Below are positions 11,101 through 19,076 of a stretch of 64,000 nucleotides of DNA, piece by piece. How positions within the stretch are numbered: the first letter of the stretch is position 1; each line of letters begins with the position of its first letter. The DNA is from Adiantum capillus-veneris. Taxonomy: Eukaryota; Streptophyta; Polypodiopsida; Polypodiales; Pteridaceae. Made by a program: the position numbers and the translations under genes. The stretch covers positions 69,321,370 through 69,385,369 of the forward strand of contig CM043952.1 of the NCBI GenBank assembly GCA_014529385.2. The letters are read 5' to 3'. The notes below the pieces were generated by a model. The model worked only from the letters and a program-made list of their open reading frames with translations, made no database searches and was not told the DNA's origin.

Positions 11101-12303
11101 AAGTACATCTGCTAAGTACTTTGATTTCCCACTCTTCGTATTTAGAGGTATGTCCCCTACATGAGCAATGGGGTGAGCTGTGTCATCTCCTGTCTGCACA
11201 TAGCCTGACACATCTGGTTTGCGCATATCTCTAAACCACTTTCCACGAGACGTCATGTGATTAGAGGCACCTGAATCCACATACCAAACATCATCTTGGG
11301 TGGAATTCTCTGCAGTCATTGTATTCATTACATGCTGCATAACAAACATGCGCTCGTTTTTGCTGTCATCTGCATCTCTGCTAGTAGATGCATAGTTGCC
11401 CTGTTCTCTCTTTCTACTTGCTTTTCCCTTTGGACAGTCACGTGACATGTGACCTCTTTCACCACAAGTCCAACATTCTCTACTATCTGGAGTATGTTGC
11501 TGCCTGCTTGATCCTGCACCATGACCTCTTTGACTCCTCCTGCCTTGAGATTGGTTTCCCTTGCCACCTGTATTGTTTTGATTTGATTGACCTTCCAGAA
11601 ATTGGCCCCTGCAACCCCTTGGGCCTCGACCACGACCTCTACCTCTACCTCTGTTGGAGTTAGAATAGAAGGCCTGTTTAGAATTATTTCTGCCATGAGA
11701 AGAAGATGTGTCAAGGTTCTTCTCCTCAAGAATAAGCATAGAAATCAAATCTTGGAACACGGGGATGTCGTCTCTTGTATTCATGGAAGACCTAAAATGT
11801 ACATACTTATCTCCTAGACCATCCAAGCATGCACGGACAATGTCATCGTCTTCCACTGAGACTTTAATAGATCCAAGAGCCTCAATGATACTCTTGATCT
11901 TCAAAGCATAATCATTGATGGAGAGGTTGTTCCTCTTAACCTGATTTAGCTCCGACTTTAGTTGAAGCTTCCTGGCCTTGGTGTTCACCTCGAACACTCT
12001 GCCTAAGTTTTTCCATGCAATGGCGGGGGTTTCAGCATCCTGTAGATAGCCCATCATGCCATCTATGATGCTCATAGAAAGCCAATACATCACTTTGCTC
12101 TGGCCTTGTTGCCAGTCCCTCAAAGCTTTCCTTTGTTCTGCTGTAGCATTTGCCTCGGGAATCTCTGGTTCCTTTTCATTGTCTCCTTCTACATAGTCCC
12201 AATAACCTTTTCCTTTTAGGAAATTTGTTATTCTGAACTTCCATGCAGGGTAGTTATTTTTCTCAAGCTTCTCAGTAACAATCTGACTGAAACCGTCAGA
12301 CAT
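8125..12303 (-). CDS. Copia gag-pol polyprotein (intact)
   Basis: A single frame of about 1392 residues from the ATG at 12303 (protein start MSDGFSQ); the frame extends 12 codons upstream but without ATG. Order: Gag with a UBN2-type core; an RG-rich stretch; CCHC zinc knuckle CWTCGERGHMSRDCP (about residue 275); aspartic protease with VDSGASNHM; integrase with an H-H...CAAC zinc domain and a D,D,E core (DVWGP, DGGGEY, NGVAERKNR); reverse transcriptase with the 'DVKNAFLNGEL' block and YVDD near 8929-8940 (about residue 1121); RNase H with 'DADWAG' and 'SSTEAEYRG'; and a terminal 'HYHYVRE' box typical of plant copia. Integrase before RT is the copia order. There are no stops or frameshifts and the length is normal. 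All catalytic residues that I can check are present. Gag forms particles, and Pol copies the RNA and inserts the cDNA. Confidence 0.96.
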   Translation of the reverse strand: MSDGFSQIVTEKLEKNNYPAWKFRITNFLKGKGYWDYVEGDNEKEPEIPEANATAEQRKALRDWQQGQSKVMYWLSMSIIDGMMGYLQDAETPAIAWKNLGRVFEVNTKARKLQLKSELNQVKRNNLSINDYALKIKSIIEALGSIKVSVEDDDIVRACLDGLGDKYVHFRSSMNTRDDIPVFQDLISMLILEEKNLDTSSSHGRNNSKQAFYSNSNRGRGRGRGRGPRGCRGQFLEGQSNQNNTGGKGNQSQGRRSQRGHGAGSSRQQHTPDSRECWTCGERGHMSRDCPKGKASRKREQGNYASTSRDADDSKNERMFVMQHVMNTMTAENSTQDDVWYVDSGASNHMTSRGKWFRDMRKPDVSGYVQTGDDTAHPIAHVGDIPLNTKSGKSKYLADVLHVPNITKNLVSVGQMVEQGLQARFNPNGCYVEDFQNGCKLITEGKCVGRMFTLNVDMPEVQAALFAQGTGVVADVDIWHKRIGHVNEQRLRSMQSKQIVKGLPKFKVDGMHKVCAACQFGKQSKGSFPHERNVCKKPLEVVHTDVWGPTDTASIHGCRYYVSFIDDHTRKVWVYFMRNKSEVFGHFQDFKVMIEKETDMQIKTLRSDGGGEYFSNDFSDFLRMHGIRRHFTCTYTPQQNGVAERKNRHIAEVARAMMNEKNMPHHFWAEAINTAVYIMNRTPTAAVHDVTPEEKFTGTKPDLAHLKVFGCIAYVHVPDELRRKLDPKAEKCILVGYSLEQKGYRCYNPTTRKLRVSRDVVFDEMSSWYSNAHGTIGADVKDDVVVQNVRPQSQVLSVPQESSSRGSVEKPWNGRLRTQVTSPTGTGNVSRKGKEKVDEPPFMADASSGFSHVDMDSDGSEQSLDEEFGIPAVRTLGVRKVQEDARGQRSDPGPRRSNRVRNPIQKLTYDGYLAHHRAYMAKVIQDVEPTCFEDAVGNVHWDDAMNEEMAALEANDTWELVPLPSGKKAIGCKWVYKTKHKADGNIERHKARLVAKGYAQTYGIDYEETFAPVAKMTTVRAVIAVAASRGWIMHQMDVKNAFLNGELQEEVYMDQPPGYVDPGYPDYVCRLLKALYGLKQGSRAWYDRIAKYLVSIDFRRAHADHSLYVRESDVGIVVITIYVDDLIIVGDNAMEIDHVKGLLKQEFEMKDLGELRYFLGIEVIRTPEGVWLSQRQYALDMLSKYGMADCKPISIPLDVNAKLSAEKGDVVEDVNMYRKIVGSLIYLTITRPDLSYTVGLESQFMQLPRKPHLDGVRRTLRYVQGTLDYALFYAADAPLALYGYTDADWAGSIVDRRSTSGFMFSFGSAAVTWSSKKQPTVALSSTEAEYRGAAVAACEVAWLRTLLEDLGVQVDQQIFIHCDNLSSIQLARNLVFHARTKHIEVHYHYVRE

Positions 12304-12603
12304 CTTGAAGCACCAAGACAAAATAGCTGCAATATGCAAAAACCTGCAAATCTGCTGAACCTGCTATCGTGGTTCCTGTAACGCTTTCTACACTCAACGA
12401 GTGTCCACAATCAAGCGTTTCACAACCACTGTACTTGTACAGTAAATCTCTGTATACTGCACTTTGGAGACCTGTTCAGAAACTTGTGCGAAAAACCCCT
12501 AAAATTGTTTTTGCTGCGCGAGGCGCCTTCGGCATCTGGTCGTGGATTGCGAACGAAGGGATTGTGATGCTCTTGCTCTCTTAGCCTCTCTTGCCTGCAC
12601 CAG

Positions 12604-12615
12604 GCTCTGATACCA
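12604..12615 (-). other. Copia primer-binding site (initiator tRNA-Met)
   Basis: Minus-strand TGGTATCAGAGC directly abuts the 5' LTR. This is the classic plant copia site complementary to the 3' end of initiator tRNA-Met. Confidence 0.93.
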
Positions 12616-12891
12616 TGTAAAGAATGAGGATGCAAGAGAGCTACACAAGACAAGCACAAAGTACAAAATGACTAAGTGCTAAAGCTGAAAAGTAGCACAT
12701 ATGTACATGCGGTCACTAAGTGTGAACTCGCTAGAAGCGTACTAGGCTGGCACTATAAGTGTAGTCCAGCTGTAGAATCACTGGCAGAGATCCTCCGTGT
12801 CGGTCACCTAACGCGCTAGTGAGTAAATGCCGTAAGCGGCCAAGACCCGTAGTGGATGCCAGCTCAAGGTGTAGAGCTCGACATCTCAACA
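12616..12891 (-). repeat. Copia 5' LTR
   Basis: 276 bp, matching the other LTR except for the 46 bp deletion and about two substitutions seen by eye. Confidence 0.93.
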
Positions 12892-13042
12892 TAACTGAAA
12901 GAGGATCTCTTTCCTACAATCATTGTACCTAAATAATTCTGATATTGAGTTATTTTTGTACTTATCTGTTCATTGTTCCTTGGCCAGCTGTCTTTTGAAT
13001 GTAAAAATTCAATATATGTCTTATTAGTTAAGATTTAAACAG

Positions 13043-13083
<41 letters not shown>
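12892..13083 (+). repeat. Leader/pseudo-LTR-like segment of PLE copy 2, right part
   Basis: It aligns with about 300-455. It ends in a (CA)n array at 13043-13083 where copy 1 has only 'ctacacacacatcc'. Beyond this the similarity to copy 1 stops, so the coding part of PLE copy 2 is absent here. Confidence 0.75.
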
Positions 13084-13086
<3 letters not shown>

Positions 13087-13205
13087 CGGGTGGATAGCAG
13101 TTTTCCTGGAACTCGTGTACACATAGGACTTGTCATTGTGGCATAGTAGTTGACAAATTACGCTGCGGTTGAAGTGACGACCCCAATCAACATGTGAAAA
13201 GGACC
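13084..13205. other. Unassigned flank left of Gypsy A
   Basis: No ORF or known repeat. Together with the sequence from 20560 it forms the pre-insertion site of Gypsy A, ending in the target duplication GGACC. Confidence 0.4.
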
Positions 13206-13500
13206 TGATGCATGGTTTTTAGGACTCCTTCTGAAGATGCAATAAAGGCACAGTCAGTTGTTGGGGAGATGAGGATACTCTAGTCCAAGGGATCTCGAAA
13301 GAGAAGAAAAATCTACTTCACAAGCACCAAAGAGTAAAAAGTGCCATGGACAGAAGATACGTGGGAACGAGCTCTTATGCATGCCTACAACCCATATCTT
13401 ACAGAATAGCCCATTCTAGGTGTGAATTTCTAGTGAAATTTACACGAGGATGTTCGTGTGGACTCACAGCACAGCATACTCCGTTTTCACTTTTTTAATC

Positions 13501-13650
13501 GACAGTAAATATTTTTTACCACAGTAAATATTTTTTACCTACAGTAAATATTTTTCACCTACATGGTAAATACAAATCACTTTTTACCTACAGTAACTTT
13601 TTTTACCCATGGTAAATATTTTTTACTGCACCATAAGTATTTGGTAGGTA
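13501..13650 (+). repeat. Short tandem repeats in the Gypsy A U3 region
   Basis: About six to seven diverged copies of 'acagtaaatattttttacct', each partly palindromic (GGTAAA/TTTACC). The same block is in the 3' LTR at 19371-19521. It lies ~500-600 bases upstream of the TATA box, where LTR enhancer repeats are often found. Confidence 0.75.
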
Positions 13651-14114
13651 ACAGTTCACTGTTACTAGAAGTAGTGATTGGGCATCAACAATGCAGTTAC
13701 AGGAGGAGAAAAGGGGAAAATCTTATGGTAAAGGTGAGTCAACAGGGATAAAGACTTTTGAGTTGAAAAGAGACATGCTGATTTTTTCAAAGAACACATG
13801 TCAAAAGAAGCCATGGTTGAGGATTTTTTGAGAATTTGATATTCAGGAGGACCTAGCAGGTCCCCCCCTGACATGTGCAGAACCTCCAGTTTCAATAGCC
13901 ACCTTACCTGCTCTTAAATGCTGGTCAAGGCCTTATCCCCATGTGTCACAATCAGAAAAATCAGCATTTATCCTCCCCTCTCACATCACTCTAGAGAATA
14001 TCTTGATGGTGACATATCAGGTGACCTCAATCTGTTGACCACCCTAAGCAAAAAGTAACCCCAATCAGCGGATTTAAGCATGTTTATCCCTAATCCTAAA
14101 CCCTCTCAAAAACC

Positions 14115-14123
14115 TATATAAGG
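14115..14123 (+). promoter_or_regulatory. TATA box of the Gypsy A 5' LTR
   Basis: TATATAAGG, about 905 bases into the LTR. It is duplicated in the 3' LTR at 19985-19993. Confidence 0.6.
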
Positions 14124-14709
14124 AGGCCTTCTCTCACTCGAAACGAACACTTCACCCCCTTCACCAAGCAATGAAGCTATGACGACATTGCTCACAACGA
14201 GGAGCTATGGATGGAGCTCTACTCTCTCTCCCTCTAGTATGCTACATTACTAGCCCTAAAACCTAAATAAGGAGTCTTCTCTCATGCTCCATGGCCACCA
14301 TCCTCGCCATCATTCTCTAAGGTATTGATGTGTTGCTAGTAGGATCATACCTACTTGCTGGGTTGATTGTTTTTGACAAGGGATTATGCCATCCTTGGCT
14401 TGATTCTCTATATCCTTGTTATGTATGATCAGATGCCGTTGTATTGTTAAGCTGATGTCTTGTGTATATATATGCTACATAAGGTCCCTAAGCTTCGTTT
14501 CTATGTGTTTTGCCATATGTTTTGATGCCATCATAATGCCAGAAGTCTCACTTGCCTATGTGCACTATGTGTGAGGTCCCTAAACCTCTTAATTTAGGGT
14601 GGTGCCCCCTTTGTTTTGTTCTTTGCTTGTTTGCATGAGGCGTGGTTTGTGGAGTGTGCACGAGTACAGAGGCCACCCGGTTGCACTGCTCTTTTTCCCG
14701 CCATCATTT

Positions 14710-14726
14710 TGGTGCCCCCACTGAGG
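14710..14726 (+). other. Gypsy A primer-binding site
   Basis: TGGTGCCCCCACTGAGG lies three bases beyond the LTR end. It starts with TGG, as required to pair with a tRNA CCA end. The same block (TGGTGCCCCCACCGAGG) follows the LTR of element E at 60566. I cannot name the tRNA. Confidence 0.7.
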
Positions 14727-14778
14727 AGGGCTACACAGACCTTCAGTCCACAAGCAATGAAGATGTGCAATCTACAAT

Positions 14779-15913
14779 ATGGACGAATGGCGTGAGGAGT
14801 TTGCAAATTGGAGAATAGAAGAGGAGGAGGCTTTAGAGGCCTTAAAAGCTTTCATCGAGGTCTTGTTACGAGGTTGCAGTGTCATTGAAATTCAAGAAGT
14901 AAGTTCTTCTACATGCCTTGTTCGTGATCGTCGCCAACGAAGGAGAGTGAGAAGAAGAGCTTGATATACCTCTCCTCTCAACCTATGAGTGCTCCAGAAA
15001 CCTCCAACGCACACGAGCTTGAAATATTCTACCTCAACATACACGAAGGTACTGTGACACACATTAAGGGAAGAGAAAGCATCACCAGACCTCTCTTTCC
15101 TGAGGAGCCGACTAAGAGGAGGAAGATCACCTCTACACCTAAGTGGCCCAAGGCCGCAGCGCGTGCTCAAGCGTAAGGTAACAGTTGGCTTAATCTCATT
15201 AATAAGGGATTACATGACCACTACAGGCAAGAAAAAGGCTAGTGAGCAACCAACTTCAACCTCCAACTTTCAACCACGACTCTCACCCCTAAATCCTCCT
15301 GAAGCAAAGAGGCGAAGGCTTGCCTACAAGATTGCCGCCCGTCTGCGAGTGCTCCCAGTGCACTTTGTGAATCCAGACACCACCAATCCCAAGCCAATCT
15401 CCTGTCCGCGTGAAGATCACTTTGGATATTGTCCAAAGTGCTTTGGAGACCGGGTGAAAAGCCTCCCTGCCCTACCTTTGCTGCTAATTTTCAAGAAGTT
15501 ATCTCAATCTAAGGAAACTATCTTAGTTGATGATGTGCTGCACATTAATGGTGTCACTTTCATTCGTCATGCTGATTATGATGCATCAGGAAGAGTCGAA
15601 GTGATCCGAGGTGCTGACCTTCTGTGGCTGATCAGGCTCATTGGTCCCAAGGTGGTGCAACTAAGCTAGGCTCTTGTGTGTAAGTATGGATGCCAATAAT
15701 GAGAATGATGATCCCCGCATGTTTCCTTTCCATTTTGTGCGTCATATCCGTGTGAATATTTGTATTGATAGAAAAATATTTTATCAGCAAAGAATAGCCC
15801 TGTTGTTTGGAGCCGAGAGACTTGGGGAAATCTTGCGCTCTCCTCATCCTGCCATTCTACCCTTACTAGACTATTACCATTCCTTTGATGTGTCGATCTT
15901 CATCCTATTTTGA
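14779..15913 (+). pseudogene. Pre-gag ORF region of Gypsy A (unknown function, broken)
   Basis: Between the primer-binding site and gag is more than 1 kb of coding-like sequence in shifting frames. It comprises 14779-14964 (start MDEWREEF, acidic then Arg-rich), a frame continuing to ~15176, 15214-15669 (ATG at 15214), and 15674-15913. The third piece contains a Cys pair, CPREDHFGYCPKC, which could bind zinc. I recognise no family. Element E has a related beginning after its own primer-binding site (about 60641-60765: DEW..., EEEEL, I-EARVLGV), so the region is ancestral to the group. Additional ORFs upstream of gag are known in some plant gypsy lineages such as Ogre, but I cannot show homology. 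Confidence 0.45.
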
Positions 15914-16003
15914 GCTAAGTTGTGCTAAGCTCCAAATTGTAATTACCATACTCTATTTTAAAATAAATTGGAGCAGTTTGTGTAATTGTTTACTCTCTCA
16001 CTT

Positions 16004-16867
16004 ATGGCCTTCCCTAATTTTTATGGTAAGCCTGGGGAGGTTGCTCCAGACTTTTTGGATAATTTGGAAATGGCCTTTCTGGTATCGGGAAGGGATGACG
16101 AAGCTACTAAGTTAAGGGCCTTTCCTTTGGTCTTGAGGGAAGGTGCAAAATTATGGTATCAAACTTTGGCACCTGAAGAAAGAAGAGACTGGGAGTCCTT
16201 AAAGATGGCCTTCATCGAAGAATTTCTCCGCCATGAGCCTCTAGAGGAGATATGGAGACAACTCTTAGAGCTACGCCAAACATCACCCAATGACTATAGA
16301 AGCTATGAAGGAAAGTTTTCCAACTTATGGGAGAAATGGTGTGCATCACTAGGTGAAGGAGAAAGGGCGCCAGAATGCCTAAAGAAGGACTGTTTCCTGG
16401 CAGGGCTTTACCCCATACTTCGAGAAAAGGTAAAAGGTAAATTCCCAGATACCTTTGATAAAGCTATGACTTATGCAAGGAAGAAGGATAGGAAGTTAAA
16501 ATTCCAAGCTCAACTACAAGGGGGAATGGAGCCTCTACCGCTAGCTCAACCTACGGCAAGGGTAGTAGCAGGGACAGGAGCAACAGACCAAGAGTCCTCT
16601 CAACAAGAATTACTTCAAAAAATCACCAATCAACTAGAGAGCTTGTCCATCAATCTGGTTCAAGGTGTAAGGGCTCCCCAGCCAGGAAATGAACGAAATA
16701 GACAAGAAGGACAAAGGCAAGCACGTGAGTACATTTGCTACAACTGTGGAGAGGTAGGTCACGGCATGTATTATTGCCCCCATCCACGACGCTATCAAGG
16801 AAATGGTAATCAAAGACGGCCTCCTCGCCAGCAAGTCACTCCTCCTCAAGCTAGGCCACTAAATTGA
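16004..16867 (+). CDS. Gypsy A Gag
   Basis: About 287 residues from ATG 16004 (MAFPNFYGKPGEV) to TGA 16865-16867; the frame is open upstream without ATG. Residues ~1-170 match the Retrotrans_gag pattern: 'FYGKPGE', 'LREGAKLWYQTL', 'WESLKMAFIEEF', then 'RSYEGKFSNLWEKW' and 'FLAGLYPILREKVKG'. A CCHC zinc knuckle CYNCGEVGHGMYYCP lies at 16736-16780, followed by a basic tail. Gag packages the element RNA. After the TGA the same frame stays open in a proline-rich, lysine-rich stretch to TAA 17156-17158, so the product may be longer if the stop is damage. Confidence 0.85.
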   Translation: MAFPNFYGKPGEVAPDFLDNLEMAFLVSGRDDEATKLRAFPLVLREGAKLWYQTLAPEERRDWESLKMAFIEEFLRHEPLEEIWRQLLELRQTSPNDYRSYEGKFSNLWEKWCASLGEGERAPECLKKDCFLAGLYPILREKVKGKFPDTFDKAMTYARKKDRKLKFQAQLQGGMEPLPLAQPTARVVAGTGATDQESSQQELLQKITNQLESLSINLVQGVRAPQPGNERNRQEGQRQAREYICYNCGEVGHGMYYCPHPRRYQGNGNQRRPPRQQVTPPQARPLN

Positions 16868-16879
16868 CAAAATGCACAC

Positions 16880-17158
16880 GTGGCTCCACCAATCCAAATA
16901 TTGAGACCCCCTCCTCCACCACCACAAGCACCAGCAGAGATCCCTCCACTACCATCGGGAGGGGAGGACAGGGCTGTCTCTGTCATAAGTCTTGACAATG
17001 GTAAGGATAAAGGGAAAGAAAAAATGGAGGAAGCTGTTGCCATGCCAATAAAGAGAGTTAGGAGACAAAGAACTGATGAAATGGAAGCTTCAGAGCCGGA
17101 TAAAGGGAATGAGGGTTCCTCCCAAGTGATAGGAGACAAGAAAAGGAAGAGTAGGTAA
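16880..17158 (+). pseudogene. Gypsy A Gag C-terminal proline-rich segment
   Basis: It continues the gag frame after TGA 16865-16867. It begins with a Pro stretch (PPPPPPQAPAEIPPL), then a Lys/Glu-rich region with a nuclear-localisation-like 'KKRKSR' before TAA. Element E has an equivalent Pro-rich segment at 62240-62531, also followed by a stop. Confidence 0.55.
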
Positions 17159-17881
17159 AGGAGGCACATAGGAGTAGAAGACTTTTCACTTGGGGTAGGA
17201 TCCATACCTTACGACCTGGTAGCAGATGTGAGTAAGCTAGGACCAAAGATTTCATGGCAGCAACTCCTCCACCTTTCCCCAAAGATGCGTAGAACCTGGT
17301 CTAAGATGGTCAGCACCAGGAGGGCTAAGGTAAAGTCAGTTGGGTCTATTAGTGCAAGAGGCATGAAGGATATCGTGCCAGTCATTGATGCAGAGATTAA
17401 GAGTCAGCGAGTCTCTAATGTGTACGTAGATGGTGGAGCCGAGATTTGTGTTATGACAGAGAAATTAATGCACAGGTTGGGCTTAGAAGTAAACGAGCAA
17501 ACTTCCTTACAAGCTAAGATGGCAAACAATGTAAGGGTGGCTTGTGTGGGAAAGGTTAATGGAATGAAGGTTTCAGCTTTTGGTGTGGCAATCTCAATTG
17601 ATGCTTATGTGATCCCAACTAAGGGGGAGGGCTATCCGCTAATCCTTGGAAGACCTTGGCTTATGGCTATGAAAGCTAGGCAAGATTGGGAGACAGGTTC
17701 CCTTGAGTTGCGACCAAATCATAAGGTAGGTGGCAAGCAACAAAAAATTGTGTATGACATGAAGCAAGGTAGACAACAAGACCTAGAGATGGAGACTTCT
17801 TTGGATGAATGGAGCACAAGCAGCTGCTCTTCATCTGAGGAGGATGCTAGCTCTTTGGAAGTCATGGGTATAATACTTTGA
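17159..17881 (+). CDS. Gypsy A retropepsin region
   Basis: In the same frame as gag after TAA 17156-17158; the first ATG is downstream. It carries 'YVDGGAEICVMTEKLMHRLGL', the retropepsin active-site block with D-G-G in place of the usual D-S/T-G, and the flap/terminal block 'PLILGRPWLMAM'. It ends at TGA 17879-17881 after an acidic serine-rich stretch. It would process the polyprotein. The preceding stop lies at a position similar to one in element E, so translation may require readthrough. Confidence 0.7.
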   Translation, partial: RRHIGVEDFSLGVGSIPYDLVADVSKLGPKISWQQLLHLSPKMRRTWSKMVSTRRAKVKSVGSISARGMKDIVPVIDAEIKSQRVSNVYVDGGAEICVMTEKLMHRLGLEVNEQTSLQAKMANNVRVACVGKVNGMKVSAFGVAISIDAYVIPTKGEGYPLILGRPWLMAMKARQDWETGSLELRPNHKVGGKQQKIVYDMKQGRQQDLEMETSLDEWSTSSCSSSEEDASSLEVMGIIL

Positions 17882-17944
17882 AACCCAGAAGGAGAAGGTG
17901 GTCAAGACTCTCTAAACAAGGAAGAAGCCACAGGCTTAGAGGAG

Positions 17945-18538
17945 ATGCTAGCTAAGGACCTACTAGAAGAAGAGAGAGAACCCTATTTGCAGGTACTAAA
18001 GAAGCATGCTGGCCTCTTTATAACTGATTACGAGCACATTAAAGGAGTGACGGTAACCCAACACCATATCCAATTAAAGGAAGGTGCCGTCAACCTTGTT
18101 GGTGATGAGGTATTTGCACAGGTTGAAGCTCTAGTAGGTCATGTTTCTGAGTATAAAGAGATGGTTGTGGAGGGTTTGGATACAGGTTTGAAAAGTGATC
18201 AGGTTTGCTTGGCTATGCAGCAAGTGGAGGCAAATGGCAGGGTCTTGCTATGTTATGTGATGTTATGGATACATGTGTTATTGGAGGTTGCTTTACATAT
18301 ATTTTTGTGTCAATGGCGAGGTTTTTTTGAAGTGGACTATACCATGGAGGGTTCTGTAGCAGATGGTAGGATAGCTGCTTATGATTCAGGTTTCTCAAGT
18401 GATGGCAAGTATGCTTATAGTGGACACGAAGGATTATGGATGCAGGGTGACGAAGCTCCGTGCTATAAAGAGCTGGAAGGGTTGGCTGTCTATTGGCCTA
18501 CAAGTGCCCTTCTTGGATATACATGTTTTACAGGTTGA
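17945..18538 (+). pseudogene. Protease-RT linker of Gypsy A running into unrelated sequence
   Basis: Same frame as gag and protease. The first ~45 residues (LLEEEREPYLQVLKKHAGLF, then 'HHIQLKEGA') match the spacer that normally precedes the gypsy RT. After about 18090 the reading frame remains open but has no RT motif (no YxDD, no LPFG-like block). The RT, RNase H and integrase have been replaced or deleted. The residual ORF has no recognisable domain. Confidence 0.65.
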
Positions 18539-19060
18539 TGGCAATGAGCAATGCTTTACTTTTGATCCAGGTGGATTCTACACCATGCGTGGGGGAGCTT
18601 TGAGCTTTCCATTTGACGCTGGAGGGTGATGTAGTAGCAAATGCTTTTTTCTCTATCTCTATCCTATCTATATAGCCACTATACTATCATTTTTCTTATG
18701 CAGTCTATAGCTCTATGTTATATAATTCTCTCTATACAGTCATCTTTTACCTAAATAATACTATGGTTGAGCATGAATGCTCAACGAGGGGTTGGGCAAA
18801 AAAAAAAAAAAAAAGGAAAAAAAGAGAATGCTACCAGTGAAAGCGGATATTGACAATGGATGGGGTATGGTTTTCAAGGGTCTAGGAGACCAGTTGTTAG
18901 TCATGGATGGATACAATTATTCATCAGAAAGGACTAAACAGGGTGCATCAGCCAAGAAAGCAGTAACATGGCAAATTCAATTGGTACCAGGTGGGTAAGT
19001 ATTCAAGAGAACCCTATTGTAGCACAACCTACAGCTAGAGGCATCAAATACCTCTAGCTT
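18539..19060. other. Non-coding 3' part of Gypsy A
   Basis: No protein domain is seen. It has an A-rich run at 18799-18816 and a short ORF of no known family (18777-18998). It ends at the polypurine tract. Confidence 0.5.
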
Positions 19061-19070
19061 AAGGGGGAGG
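19061..19070 (+). other. Gypsy A polypurine tract
   Basis: AAGGGGGAGG, six bases before the 3' LTR. It is the expected plus-strand primer. Confidence 0.8.
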
Positions 19071-19076
19071 GCTATA

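Larger units (their letters stand above)
7660..12891 (-). mobile_element. Full-length Ty1/copia LTR retrotransposon
   Basis: This is a complete element inserted in PLE copy 2. It is flanked by perfect 5 bp target duplications TAACT (7655-7659 and 12892-12896). Both LTRs begin TG and end CA. The primer-binding site TGGTATCAGAGC abuts the 5' LTR (12604-12615, minus strand), and the polypurine tract GAGGGGGAG abuts the 3' LTR (7982-7990, minus strand). One uninterrupted gag-pol frame lies between. The LTRs differ by a 46 bp indel and very few substitutions, which implies a young insertion. Of all elements in the window this one is closest to autonomous and active. Confidence 0.95.
13206..14706 (+). 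repeat. Gypsy A 5' LTR
   Basis: 1501 bp. It contains an AT-rich tandem block at 13501-13650, a TATATAAGG box at 14115-14123, and telo-box-like 'cctaaaccct' near 14094. It carries ~17 bp near 14665 that the other LTR lacks. Confidence 0.93.

Noticed and set aside
8156..12584. Plus-strand ORFs opposite the Copia polyprotein
   Set aside because: They are shadows of the intact minus-strand gag-pol, without their own motifs.
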